Made by a program: the position numbers and the translations under genes
Notes under the pieces: model-generated
What the model was told of the DNA's origin: nothing
The model's input: only the letters and a program-made list of their open reading frames with translations
Databases searched by the model: none
Part shown: in pieces, positions 28,949 to 39,824 of the stretch
How the letters are laid out: each line of letters begins with the position of its first letter
How positions within the stretch are numbered: position 1 is the stretch's first letter
Source of the DNA: Patiria pectinifera
Taxonomy: Eukaryota > Echinodermata > Asteroidea > Valvatida > Asterinidae
DNA: 64,000 bases
NCBI GenBank assembly: GCA_029964075.1
Contig: CM057149.1
Location: 17,746,197-17,810,196 of the forward strand
Reading direction: 5' to 3'

Positions 28949-29953
28949 ATGGAAAAGATACTAGTTTTACGGATCTATAAGACTATCGTGGGCATTATTG
29001 GCATATTGGGCAACGGTCTCGTCTGTCTCGTCATCGGTAAAGTCTCATCGCTGCAGACTCGCACCAACGCCTTCATCTTCCACCAAGCCGTGGTGGATGT
29101 CTTGGGCTCGACTATGATTCTCCTACAGAGTGAAGTTCCGCTGCCCGAACCCCTACCCGACAGCGCCCAGGGGTACTTCATCTGCGTCTTCTGGAACAGT
29201 AACTTTGTACTTTTTCTCCTGTTTGCAATTTCAACTTATAATCTGCTGTCATTGACCATGAAGAGGTACTTCGCCATCGTTTATCCTTTCAAGTACCAAG
29301 CGGCGTTCACTGCGCACCCACGGCTGAAAGTTGGCTTGATCATTGCCGGCTGTTGGGTCCTCGGAGTCGCAATCAAGGCCTACGTTGCAGTGATCTTTGA
29401 GTTCTCCAACGGCAAGTGTGTGGCGAGGGATATCCCAATCTCCCAGGTCATGGGGATCCTGACGGCCGTCCTGCAGTACGTGGTACCGGTTGCAGTGATG
29501 CTGTTCGCGCACATCCGTATCAGCATGGAGCTCAAGAGAGGAGCGGCCCGGGTGGGACCGGCACCAGCACCGGCACCGATGGCTGCGGCACCCGCTGCCG
29601 GTACATCCAACTCACACACCGCCCAGCCAGCACCGAATATGATGGAATCCCTCATGCAGGCTAGACGCAACACCTTCAAGACCCTACTGATCGTCTTCAT
29701 CACGTTTGTAGTCTGCTGGACACCAAACCAGTTTCTGTTCTTCATGTTCAATGTCGGTTGGACGGTGCACGATAAGTGGTACTACCTTCTGTCTGTGGCG
29801 ATGGTGGCCACCAACTGCTGCGTCAATCCGGTCATCTACGCCTTCAAGTACCGGCAGTTTCGCAACGGATTTTGGGAGATGGTCGGACGCGGAAAACGCA
29901 ACCGCAATACGATCGCTACTCACCAAATTAGCCTCCAAATCCAAAACGAATGA
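28949..29953 (+). CDS. Rhodopsin-family GPCR, tandem copy 3, with KRY in place of ERY
   Basis: An intronless 334-aa paralogue. Its first third matches copy 2 (GIIGILGNG, SSLQTRTN, VVDVLGS), while helices 3 to 5 match copy 1 nearly base for base (STYNLLSL, IVYPFKYQAAF, IKAYVAVIFEFSNGK), so it is a mosaic. The codon at 29261 is AAG instead of GAG, turning the ERY motif into KRY at residue 105, a charge reversal at the position that normally locks the inactive state. A 12-base in-frame deletion removes four residues of the C-tail. CWTP and NPVIY are intact. It is probably expressed and functional or constitutively active, but could be early in decay. Confidence 0.88.
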   Translation: MEKILVLRIYKTIVGIIGILGNGLVCLVIGKVSSLQTRTNAFIFHQAVVDVLGSTMILLQSEVPLPEPLPDSAQGYFICVFWNSNFVLFLLFAISTYNLLSLTMKRYFAIVYPFKYQAAFTAHPRLKVGLIIAGCWVLGVAIKAYVAVIFEFSNGKCVARDIPISQVMGILTAVLQYVVPVAVMLFAHIRISMELKRGAARVGPAPAPAPMAAAPAAGTSNSHTAQPAPNMMESLMQARRNTFKTLLIVFITFVVCWTPNQFLFFMFNVGWTVHDKWYYLLSVAMVATNCCVNPVIYAFKYRQFRNGFWEMVGRGKRNRNTIATHQISLQIQNE

Positions 29954-31700
29954 AATCGAACATTGAAGACTCATATAATAGTCGCATGCTTCAAGTTTGA
30001 TTTATTTCATGCACTCACAAGTATTATGTATACACGGAATTGTAACCAAAGGCTAGTAAAGATGACTTAATGTGGTAGTCATAGTGGAGTGACATACGCT
30101 TTCTTCGAAAAAAAATCTTGGAAAGTTTTAAATAGATGACGGAAAGAATACACAGGAGAGACATGCATACCTTCCCTATCTAATCACTTAATACAATATA
30201 GAGTTTTCCCATGCTTGAGACGTTGAAAGTCCGCACTAATTATTTCGGAAGGATTGTTTGTTTGTGAACTCACCGAGAGCTGCTTATCATTTTTGGTGAC
30301 TTATATAATTTATTAAAAATCAAACGGTTGTGTACTATATGAACCTAGCAACCTGTTGTGTAAACTGTTGTTTACACAACCTGTGTAAAATATTATAAAA
30401 CTTGTTCAATTTTTTTACACAATTGGTTGCTAGGTTCATATAGTACACAACCGAAATAACAGTGTACTGCATGCCGTGAACACTGATTATATTGGGAATG
30501 CGCATGCTCGCAACGTGTGTACGAGTAATTAGAAATAATCAACTAACAAGCGCATCAACAAGTATGGCTTCAGTTTATAGGCATCGTTTGCTTTTCGTTC
30601 ATCGTTTGCTTTTCGTTGTGAATAATAACAACGCTCAAAATTCAAAAAAGAATGTTTAGGACCTAACCTGTTGAATTTAAGCTCAGTGGATATTACACTC
30701 TTCGAAAAAACGATAAATTTTATTTTAAAAAAACCATGCACAATCTTTTGCTCACTATTCCGTGAATATCACTCTTTATTACAAAAAAAACCCAATCAGT
30801 CAATAGATTGATGCTTGGAAGTACAATTCTGTATTTCTTCTAAATGACCGCAAGCCAGACAGAATCATTTCATGGTATTTTTAGTACCAGAACGATCTTT
30901 ATCCAAGTAAGCTTTCTGATAATATTTTGGGTAAGGCAGTATGAATAAACTTGTACAGATATGTCGCACATATTAAAACTTTATTGTATTTGTCCACAGA
31001 GAAACTTTACAAACAAATTCAAACTTTATTGTTACCATTCAAGATCTAAACAAATAGAAAGAGTATTTCTTACAGCTGAGACGTCCAAAATAAGAGAACA
31101 AATCTTATTAAAAATGGTGGTTATCACAAAAATACTTCATTGTTTGCACGGCCATTGTACCATGCATACCCCAAACTGTATAAAATGAAATGTATGTTTC
31201 TTTCTGTATACATTGTGAACGTGCATGTATAAAGGTTCGGAAATAAACCAGATGAATGTGTACCATAATTTTTTCAAAACAAATTATTCTTTAAAACTAC
31301 TTTCTTATAGAATATCTAAAGGACAACGAGCTGAAAGTTGAGGGAAAAGTCCACTGTTGACATCGCACGTGATTATTTTTTTTTTCCAGACTGGATTAAA
31401 CATAGTACTCGCCAAAGGAAATGTAAGATTTAGTTTTGTAAAGAAGGCATGTTTTTGAAAACAATATCTTTCAGATTATTCAATCCAATTTTCCGAGTCA
31501 ATTCAGTCTCCTGGATTAGATTGGCTCCAAGCTTATTCGATTACTTCGAGTCTTTTTATGGCCCAACTTTCCCTGTATTCCATTTGCTGAATATTTATTT
31601 GTTGTAATTTCCGGTCTTATTGTCTGCAATCCAATTAGAACATTGAACTGCTGTTTTTCTGCAATTTATATTCTATTAGTTACCGGGGTAATTCTGTACG
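29954..31700 (+). pseudogene. Decayed fourth GPCR repeat unit lacking the receptor
   Basis: Diverged homology to the unit spacer runs in order: CATGCTTCAAGTTTGATTTA (29985), GACGTTGAAAGTCCGCACTAAT (30220), TTGTTTGTGAACTCA (30257), ACTTGTACAGATATGTCGCAC (30950), TCAAAACAAATTATTCTT (31275) and CCGAGTCAATTCAGTCTCCTGG (31493), the last matching the upstream short ORF. It stops where the receptor would start, so this is an older truncated unit, interrupted by a palindromic insert. Confidence 0.7.
30325..30453. mobile_element. Palindromic MITE of 129 bp
   Basis: CGGTTGTGTACTATATGAAC and CTAGCAACC are mirrored by GGTTGCTAG and GTTCATATAGTACACAACCG. A second small hairpin (TTGTGTAAAC/GTTTACACAA) lies at the centre. 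The near-perfect arms imply a recent insertion, into the decayed GPCR unit. Confidence 0.85.
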
Positions 31701-33128
31701 TATACAGAGTCCCGGCGAATTGACTTTCCCCGGGGGAATCACTTTTCCCCTTATTTTTAGGTACAGACTTCGTATAATTCAGGCATTTTAAAATTAATCA
31801 AACCTAAGCTCCCCCCACACACACACCGCCCCCTCTCTCTCTCCCTCTAAAATAAACAAAGGAACTGCAATTAATTTTCTAGAGAACCACGTCAGATTTT
31901 TGGCAAACCGACGTTAACATAAATAACATATAAATGTGATCAATGTATTGGGGGGAAAAGGAAGCCACGAGCGTTTCAAACTTAATCATGGCTGCTCTTG
32001 CAAATTTTATTTACTCAGGAATCTCATTAAACATCGAGTATTCGGACGGTTTCCGGCGGTATCAGGCCTGGGAGTAGGCAGAACAGGTAGGGAGCCACAG
32101 TGATTAATGGATTAATGTTTTCAGAAAAAACAAAGGACTTTTGTCCTAATTCCAGGACAAAAAAAGGCTTTGAATGCATGCGTTCATCTTTAATATTGTG
32201 CACCCTAGTGCGTTCTTGCTTGAAGCCGATTTTCTTTTAATTAAATACACCGTTGTTGGTGTTCACTTCCATGTGGCGACTGTTTTCGTTCGAAGTTCAT
32301 ACGGGCGCCCTCATGCGATGGAATTATGTACAATGCCAGACAAGAATTCTTAAATCAATGCCTGTCCAAAAAGCGAGTGATTTAGGCAGCAGTATTTCAT
32401 CCCGCGGTACTTTTCCTAGATGAAAAGCCAATTCGCTCTTTTCACGCTCCGCCATTTGGGAATGCAGAGCCTCAATCTGGCAACTTTACACAATGAAAAT
32501 AGCTGGTTCAGTGATCTGAACCCCGACACGGGAATCACTAAACCGGCTATATTTATTGTGTAAAGTTGCCAGATCGCGGCTCTGCATGCCCATGGCGGAA
32601 GTGTGAAAAGAGCGAATAGCGCCCCCATAACATACACTGATTAACACAAGAGGGCGTCCTCTCTTATCATCCTGTACAAAACGCAACATGTAGAAACCGG
32701 GTCTGATCCAGGTTTGGCTCAAAAGGGGGTTTTGCTGTCGTGGGGTAGCAAGCGTATGCTAAATATAGGCCTATATATATTTTTTTTTTGCCCAAGGGGG
32801 TTGTTATAAGCCTCACAACACCCACTTCCACCCCGAAGATCCGCCAATATACGACGGACGGATGGACGGACGGACGCCGTAGGCGATGACAACACCCCTC
32901 GAACCTCTCGGCAGAGGGGTAAAAAAGTACTCATTTTGACATTCCAAGATGGCGGCCAAGATGACCTTAGAACAAATGGAAACATCGGTTTTTGGGTTCA
33001 GTAGACCCTAAGGTTTCCAAAAATGTATAGTTTACGTAATCCCCAAAAAATCCCAACGAAACTTGAATTAAGTACATTGTGAACCGAACTCATAAGGCCT
33101 AAACATTTCATTTACAAGGCGGTTTTCT
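31701..33128. other. Intergenic, mostly repeats
   Basis: No supported gene. It holds a CA/CT-rich low-complexity tract at about 31810-31850, a palindromic MITE at 32431-32617, and a YY1-type AAGATGGCGGC at about 32947, whose ATG opens a 20-codon frame (MAAKMTLEQMETSVFG and on) ending in a stop. That ATG could mark a first exon but has no visible continuation. Confidence 0.4.
32431..32617. mobile_element. Palindromic MITE of about 187 bp
   Basis: ATTCGCTCTTTTCAC, GCAGAGCC and TCTGGCAACTTTACACAAT at the left are mirrored at the right by ATTGTGTAAAGTTGCCAGA, GGCTCTGC and GTGAAAAGAGCGAAT. The whole element can fold into one long hairpin. No coding capacity. Confidence 0.85.
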
Positions 33129-34865
33129 TCACATTCTGGGAAATATGAAATTCCCCGGTGTTGGAGTCCGCGTCTGATAACTGCCTTCAAGAGCCTCCCC
33201 CTGCCCGTCCATCTCTCGGTCACCCTCGCCGTCTCTCCCGCGGGGGAACACGGCGTCCCCCTTGGCTATGGCCTGCAGGGACTGCCTCCTGGCCGCTGCC
33301 AGGAGTTTCTTGGCGTGCTCCAGCCTCGCGTTGTAGCTGCTCATGCACTCCCGGTGGAAGTTCACCTCGCTCTTGAGGGAGTAGTTGTACCGGCCTCGCT
33401 GCGAGAAAACCTAGGTGAAAAGAAATAAAAACAATCTATTTATTTCACTTCACATGTACACTGTAGAAACAACTTAGTTAAAATATTGACTGGTTTTCCT
33501 AGTTATTGAAAATTGACTAGGAATTTTGTTAAACATGCAAAGTTTCATACTATGACTAGAAAAAGTTGTTGGGTTCGTCTCAAAATTCAGTTATTTGCAT
33601 AGTTATTTTTCCCAAGTCAATAATACTTACTGGAAAAATCTAGTCAGATTGACTGATTTTTAGTTGCACCCAGCTGACCCTGAATGGCTAGTCAAATTTA
33701 ACTGGTTGCTAGTCAAATCTGACTAATGATTATTTTTTAGAGTGTATTGTTCTGTCCAGGGTTGCTCCACCACTTTTCACGTAACTGTTTGCCGGGCTGG
33801 TGGTCCTGAATCAATCTGTGATTTAGCAAGATTAGGCAAACCTGGTAAAGCTTGACCCAGAGTGCGCACTATTCTATTCCTTAGCTTTCCTCTACCCTGC
33901 CAGGCACACAAGTGATAGTCAGTCAGTCAGTTAGTCAGTCAGTAAATGGAACAGGTGCATGGAGGACACCAGGCTGGCCCTGAGGCCAAAAAATAAATCT
34001 TCAGTTTCTGTAATGGAGCTTGCCCAAAAAGTGGTGCGACGACGCGGTTTTTTCCCCCAACTTTTTTTTTCTTCAAATGCCGGCTGATGTTGCAGAATGA
34101 CGCTTCGATCCCCCTAAAACCCAAAAATATCCTTCACTGTGGACCTTGAAGTAACCTCAGTAAGGCCATAAGGATTGTGAATTCTGCACGCACTTACGAT
34201 CTCGACCGACACAAACATGCTCTGAAAAATTTGGATAGTCAAGAAAAACATCAGAGTAAACGGTAACGTCATACCATACAGCGACATCGATTTATACGGC
34301 GATTCTACTCGAAGCCCATTATTATTTTTGAATTGAATGTTTCTATTTTGTTATCCACAAACGATTTTTACCTTTATCGTTCGAGATCATTTTGAACAAA
34401 ACAATTCAGAAAAAGGGCCTGCATTTGTCCCAAAAGTCCTGAATTTGTGGGATTTCCACGGGTATTGACCCCTGTTACTTTCAATCTGAAATTAGAGTGA
34501 TTTTGAATAATATTTGATAATTTGAGTGATTTTCATTCTAAATGACAGGCTCTTAGTCTCACTCTTGGAAATGTTAAGAGAACACCAACCTTGAGCGTCT
34601 CTCGCTGTGAGGCATGATCCAGCTGCTCCAACCGCCCGTATCCCAGAGCGTGAGACCGCATGGCTGCTTTGTTGGCCTCCAAGTCGATCAACTCCCGTCG
34701 GAGCTGCTGCTTGTACCGGTCCACCCGCTGCTCGCTTAGCCGATAAGCCCGCTCGATGTGCCGCAGGACGATCTGCAGTCTGGCCCGCTCGTTGCTGTTC
34801 AGCTGGCCCGTACGGAGGTCCGTCACGGCGTACTCGGGCGCGTAGATGTCATTTTCTTGCAACAT
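33129..34865 (-). CDS. Basic coiled-coil protein, intron-containing paralogue
   Basis: Two exons (34590-34865 and 33129-33410) join in phase 0 at GT-AG sites, giving 185 aa. The first exon encodes a heptad-like Arg/Leu/Glu-rich helix (IERAYRLSEQRVDRYKQQL, RRELIDLEANKAAM). The second starts VFSQRGRYNYSLKSE and holds MSSYNARLEHAKKLL and AARRQS (a possible basophilic kinase site). The same blocks occur in the same order in the gene at 39825-40883, so they are paralogues in divergent orientation. I do not recognise the family; a weak resemblance to CCDC190-type coiled-coil proteins is only a guess. The ATG at 34865 is preceded by CCGCAG, so a further upstream exon is possible. Confidence 0.65.
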
Positions 34866-37800
34866 TCTGCGGATTTGTTCCTTTTTTTTCTAACTTACAC
34901 TAAATACCGATTGTTAACTTTTTGGCGCAGTGTTGCCACTCAAACAAACAAAATTCTTTGCAGTTTTGTAACTTATCTGGTTTAAAATCAAAACCGATGT
35001 TAACGAACTTTATCCAAGTTTGTTGTTCTTTAGGCTGACAGCTTGGAAAAACCTTTCAGTTCAGGAAGCGGTTTCTACAGGAATATTTTTAGCAATCAAA
35101 AAGCGTCTGAGAATATTACGGCAATAAACAGTTATTTGTTAGAAAACTGTACCTTCATTCGTCCGCTGTCAAGTGCGCCCCAAAAAGGTTGGTTGGAGTT
35201 TTATCAAGCTTGCTTTGGTTGAAGGATCATCAAACTTACTTTAATTTTGTTGTTGCTGTTTGCGTCAAATATTGCAGGCTTGGAAAGAGAGGTACCATGC
35301 CACATTTTGGCCTCTAAGCTGAAGAGCTAATCCAAGATCGCAGATCCTGTAGCAAAATAGTTTACCATCTCTTTCATCGTCGGTTAAGCTCTATTGTTTT
35401 AGTTACTGACTTTTGGCTGTAGGCCTACAGCATCATTATTTGACGTTCGAGATTCTTCTGTTTCTCCTCCAAAAACCTCCTTGCGATATTGCTTCTCAAC
35501 ATGCGTCAGAGTATTTCGTTTGTCAGTGATGCCTCAGAAGAATCTCGCTTCGCAGATTCTGGATCGTCTGGCCGTTTTCACTGACTCATCCATTAGACCC
35601 TTGTCTACCATTTACTGCCGACTTCCTTCTGGCATAGCCTACATTTTAAGACAATTCTTTATTCAAGTGCCGGACTGTTCAATGTTTACAAGACTGCCTC
35701 CCAACCAGCTTTGGCTGTTACCAACCTCTCCATGCCATACACTTCATAAATACCACGATGAGTCTATGTAATCAAACGAAGCGCCACTAGTTCTCGCGTT
35801 ATATTCTGACAGCGATCCGAAAGAGCAAAGACAAAGCCTGGACAATGCCTTGGTGACATTTACCCGAATGTCACCCAGAGTCGAGCTGCACTACCAAACG
35901 CTACGTCGTGCTCCTGAGAAAAGTTTAGAGAAGCCCCTATACCCATTAGCAAATAAATGTCACCACGATTTCGTTTGTTAAGGACTGTTGTTGCCCGTCC
36001 ATCCTCTGATTGTCACTGAATGTTGTATTTACCTGATATCTCATCAGCATCAAGAGGTTTTTGTCTACTTTAAGTGTTTCTTGGACTCGGTATGTAACGC
36101 ACGCTTTAAATCTACTTTGAAGTGTTTGCACAAGTGGCTACAAAGAGTTTGCTGAGTTCGGAAGGACCACTGGAAGCCTATACCTCTTTAGACCACTTGT
36201 TTACAGATACCTATTATGAAGTTTTTTCGACTCCCTGTGGCCTCTGAATTTGCCATGAGATGTTTCGACTGCATGCATACTTGTATAAGTATCAGCAAAC
36301 CTTACAATGATCAATCAGAGACTATCACGAAATACGGCCGCAGGCCATTTTGACACAAAATGTTTACTGACACTTTGACATGGCGAAGAAGCAAAATTTG
36401 TTGAGAGTTGGCCTTGAAGACGAGTTGCTGGAAGCAAAGGATATCCTGCTCTTTACAATTCAACCATGTTAAAACAAAAGGCCATACAAAATTTACACCT
36501 CAGCGCCAATGTTATCCATCATTGGCACTATTAGGCCTATGTTCGAGGGTCAAAGTGTCGAAGAACAGCAAAAAGGCCAATCATCTTTATTTTCATTTCG
36601 AAGACCATTTCTATGACATTCATCTACATTCCGCTTTAAAAGTATAAATTAAGATTTGTACAGAAGTCAGTCACGAATCACCAAAGTATTTTAATAAAGC
36701 TACACTTCCGTTGATTGAATAATAGCGATTTACCGTGTCTTTCTTGTGCTCTCATGAGAAAGCTATAGAGCGCCACCAACAACCCGTCCGCGTAGCCAGT
36801 GCAACATTAGCCTATTCATAAGGCCACCGGTGAGTCGTTCATTTTACCACAACGTGAAGCCGAAAGCGAATTGAGTAGAGACTACAATACCGAGCAATGA
36901 CCTCATGACTCCATCACTATACTCGGCCTGTGCTATACAGCCGCTAAGTTCGCCATTCATTTAAATATCCAAAGATAGAATGGCCTTGTAAAAAGGCTAT
37001 AGTGGAATATGGCCATTAAGCTTCAAAATTTGAAAATTATTTTCCCACACGGATAATTCATTTGAGAGATGGAAGGCCTTTTCACAGAGTTGTAGTCGAG
37101 TATATCACAAGTCCACCTCAAGCCCATCACAAGCCCATCACAAGCCTATCACAAGTCCATCACAAGCCCATCACAAGTCCATCACAAGTCATCCATGCAG
37201 TCTCAAGTCAAGTCACGAGCTATATTTAATAAGACAAAGCCATTCATTAATCATCGCCGGTTACTTGTGACACTCATGAGTTTGCTTACAATTGGCTAGT
37301 GCCCGGACTAGTGATGTACTTATAGGGCTGATAGACCCCACTACAATCGACTACAACACTACCCAGACCACTCCTCTGCGTCCTGCACACTGACAAACCG
37401 TTGTCTCGAAATTTGAGCAAAATCAGGCCTATAAATGCGCACTTTTTTTGTTTAATAACAACCATCTTCTCTACGCGACCCGTTTAAAGAAAACATGAAC
37501 ACCTTTGCCCATTATCAGGTCATAACATCGTATTTAGTCCCACTTTATTTAGCTAGCCCTCAACAGTGTGTTGTGAAAACGGGCACTAACTTCCCGATCC
37601 CCCAAGGTTGTTTATCGATCGGGTATGGTGGTAATCGATACCCAAGCAGGGACTATTTTCAGCCCAAATCATCCCCTCTATTCATCGCCCACTTAAAGCC
37701 ACCGGCTGCACGTTAATTATGCACATCTCGCCATTGCCTTCGCAAAGTGTTCCAATTTCCCGTGGCCTAATGTCTCGATGCAAATTTAATGAAAGTCAGT

Positions 37801-39420
37801 CAAGAAGTGAAATCTCGGATCATGCACTGGACAAACTGTTTTGGTCGGTAGGCCTACATAGCGTTAGATTTACAACAGAATATTTAACATCATATACACT
37901 CTGATATAACAGAGTTGATCTAAAAACAAGCTTAATTATCAACGTGCACTTGACCGTCATTCTCAAGAGTATGAAGCATTTTTAATCTTCCAATTTTTGA
38001 AGGGGAGCTTATTGAGAAATAGCATTTGAAATTGTGAAAATAGAACTGATTTACATGAGAGGTCGATTGAAATGAAGTTTTATCAGTAACAATTAGCTTC
38101 TGAAAACTTTACCGAAAGCATCACAAGCAAAACCTAGAAATTTACCACAAAAATCCGTCTCTGAATTACCACACACATCAAAGCATCTAAAATGAGAAAT
38201 ATTCTCTCTTTTTCGGGCGGGGAGCTCGCAGTCTGAAGTCCCCTCATTTGGTTTGTACGGGTATAACCCCACGAACTGCGTCGGTTGGATGGGATCTTTG
38301 AGCCCGAAATATATTAAGGGTCGTGTAATGCGATTATAGGATCTTGGAGCGCTGCCAGGTATCCTCTTTTGTCCGCGTTTGTTTACCCCGAGCCTTCCGC
38401 CACATACTCAAGAAACTCTTCGGAATTTGTCACAAGCAACTGAATTTTTTTGTATATTTTTGAAGAAGTTGAGAGTTGGCCAAGTTTTGTCCATTTATGA
38501 CTGCATTAGCCTAATGGTTAAATTCGTGGATTGTTTTTGGTTTACATTAAAAATTCCTGGACGTTTCGCATTTTGGTGATTGACGTCAAGTCCTTTATTT
38601 ACAGTCCTTGGAAGGGCTTTAAGAAGATTTGCGAGAAAGTTTGGAAACTTTTCCAAATCCTCTTATTGCTATAAAGCTCTTCTGAAAGGTGTTAAGGGCT
38701 TATCGGCATTTCTTTGTACGTACTTCTGTGCAGTGGTATGTTAGTCCACTTTCTTTAAGAGCTGAAAACTACCACTTTAGACTGCGCATACTAGCACGCA
38801 GTGATTCCTTTTCTTCGTAAACTATCAGAGGAACTTCAGATGGCTAAAACAGATTGTATATTCCATTTTTTTTATTGTGTTAAAGAGATTCAAACTTTGT
38901 TCTTTGGGACGAAAAGTTTTCAGAAAGATTTTCTCTGTTCACAAATTTACTGTTCGCCAGTTCGAAAAATTGTCATGATTTATTACGAAATGATGGGCCA
39001 TTCTTTATCAATGACCATCACTGAATGCATGAACTAGTGCTGAAGGGACCTCCAGTCTCTTACGAAGCTTGACTTAAAATGGCTAACTAATTACTCTCTG
39101 GAATCTTTGTTATTCTTTCTGGATAATAATCATCCTGCATGGAGGGGAGCTCGTGCCCTCTACATATCGACGGGAGGATTATCCAAACCATCCCGCCGCA
39201 ATCGATTGATGATACGCTACCGTAGTCATCACCGGTCCTTATTACGCTCAAAGGTAAGACTGATGGCCCTCACGAGATTATAAAAATCCATGACCGATTA
39301 CCGGATAATCTCTCGAGCGCCGGTATCTATAGTCTGTCAACAAAACCAACGGGGGTGCTCCGGCCGGTTGCTTAGGGCGCTAATGATTGGGTTTGTGAGA
39401 GGGTGGAATATAACGGGCGG
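34866..39420. other. Intergenic between divergent coiled-coil paralogues
   Basis: About 4.5 kb without a supported gene. Short ORFs at 35481, 36408, 37495 and 38801 show no family motif. It holds an 11-base tandem repeat at 37105-37195. The stretch 38340-39420 upstream of the plus-strand gene has a TATA-like GGAATATAACGGG at about 39405 and probably contains that gene's promoter. Confidence 0.4.
37105..37195. repeat. 11-bp tandem repeat (CCCATCACAAG type)
   Basis: About eight units of CATCACAAGCC / CATCACAAGTC with small variations. A simple minisatellite with no coding reading of interest. Confidence 0.85.
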
Positions 39421-39824
39421 TCGTGCCGAGACAGTTATATTCAGTTGAAGAACTCCGGGAGAGAAGACTTGCTGCCAGTTTTACGAAGTGAAGATCGTGT
39501 GCTGCTCGGGGAAGTATCAAGGAGCGTAGGAATAAGTGTTTGGAAAGCTGTCATCGTTTAATGAAAGCAGTGCTGGATGGTTTTTATAGAACTTGAGGAA
39601 ATTCTTTCCAGATGAGAAATGGTGCACTCACTTTGGCAAACTCAGCAGCATAAAGTTTGACGCGGTTTGAATAGAGGAGCGAATCATATCAGATATCACA
39701 ATTTTAAACACACTTTTTTTTATCTGGAAAGTTACCCTTTCAAGTGTGAGAACATGACTATGGTGATAGAACTGACTGGATTCAAGCACTTGGATTGAGG
39801 TTGCTGAAAATATCAGTCAGAAGC

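Noticed and set aside
32947..33010. First exon starting MAAKMTLEQM after a YY1-type motif
   Set aside because: The frame closes after 20 codons, no good donor precedes the stop, and no downstream exon is visible.
37105..37195. CRISPR-like array
   Set aside because: Units are 11 bases with no spacers, in a eukaryotic context; it is a simple tandem repeat.
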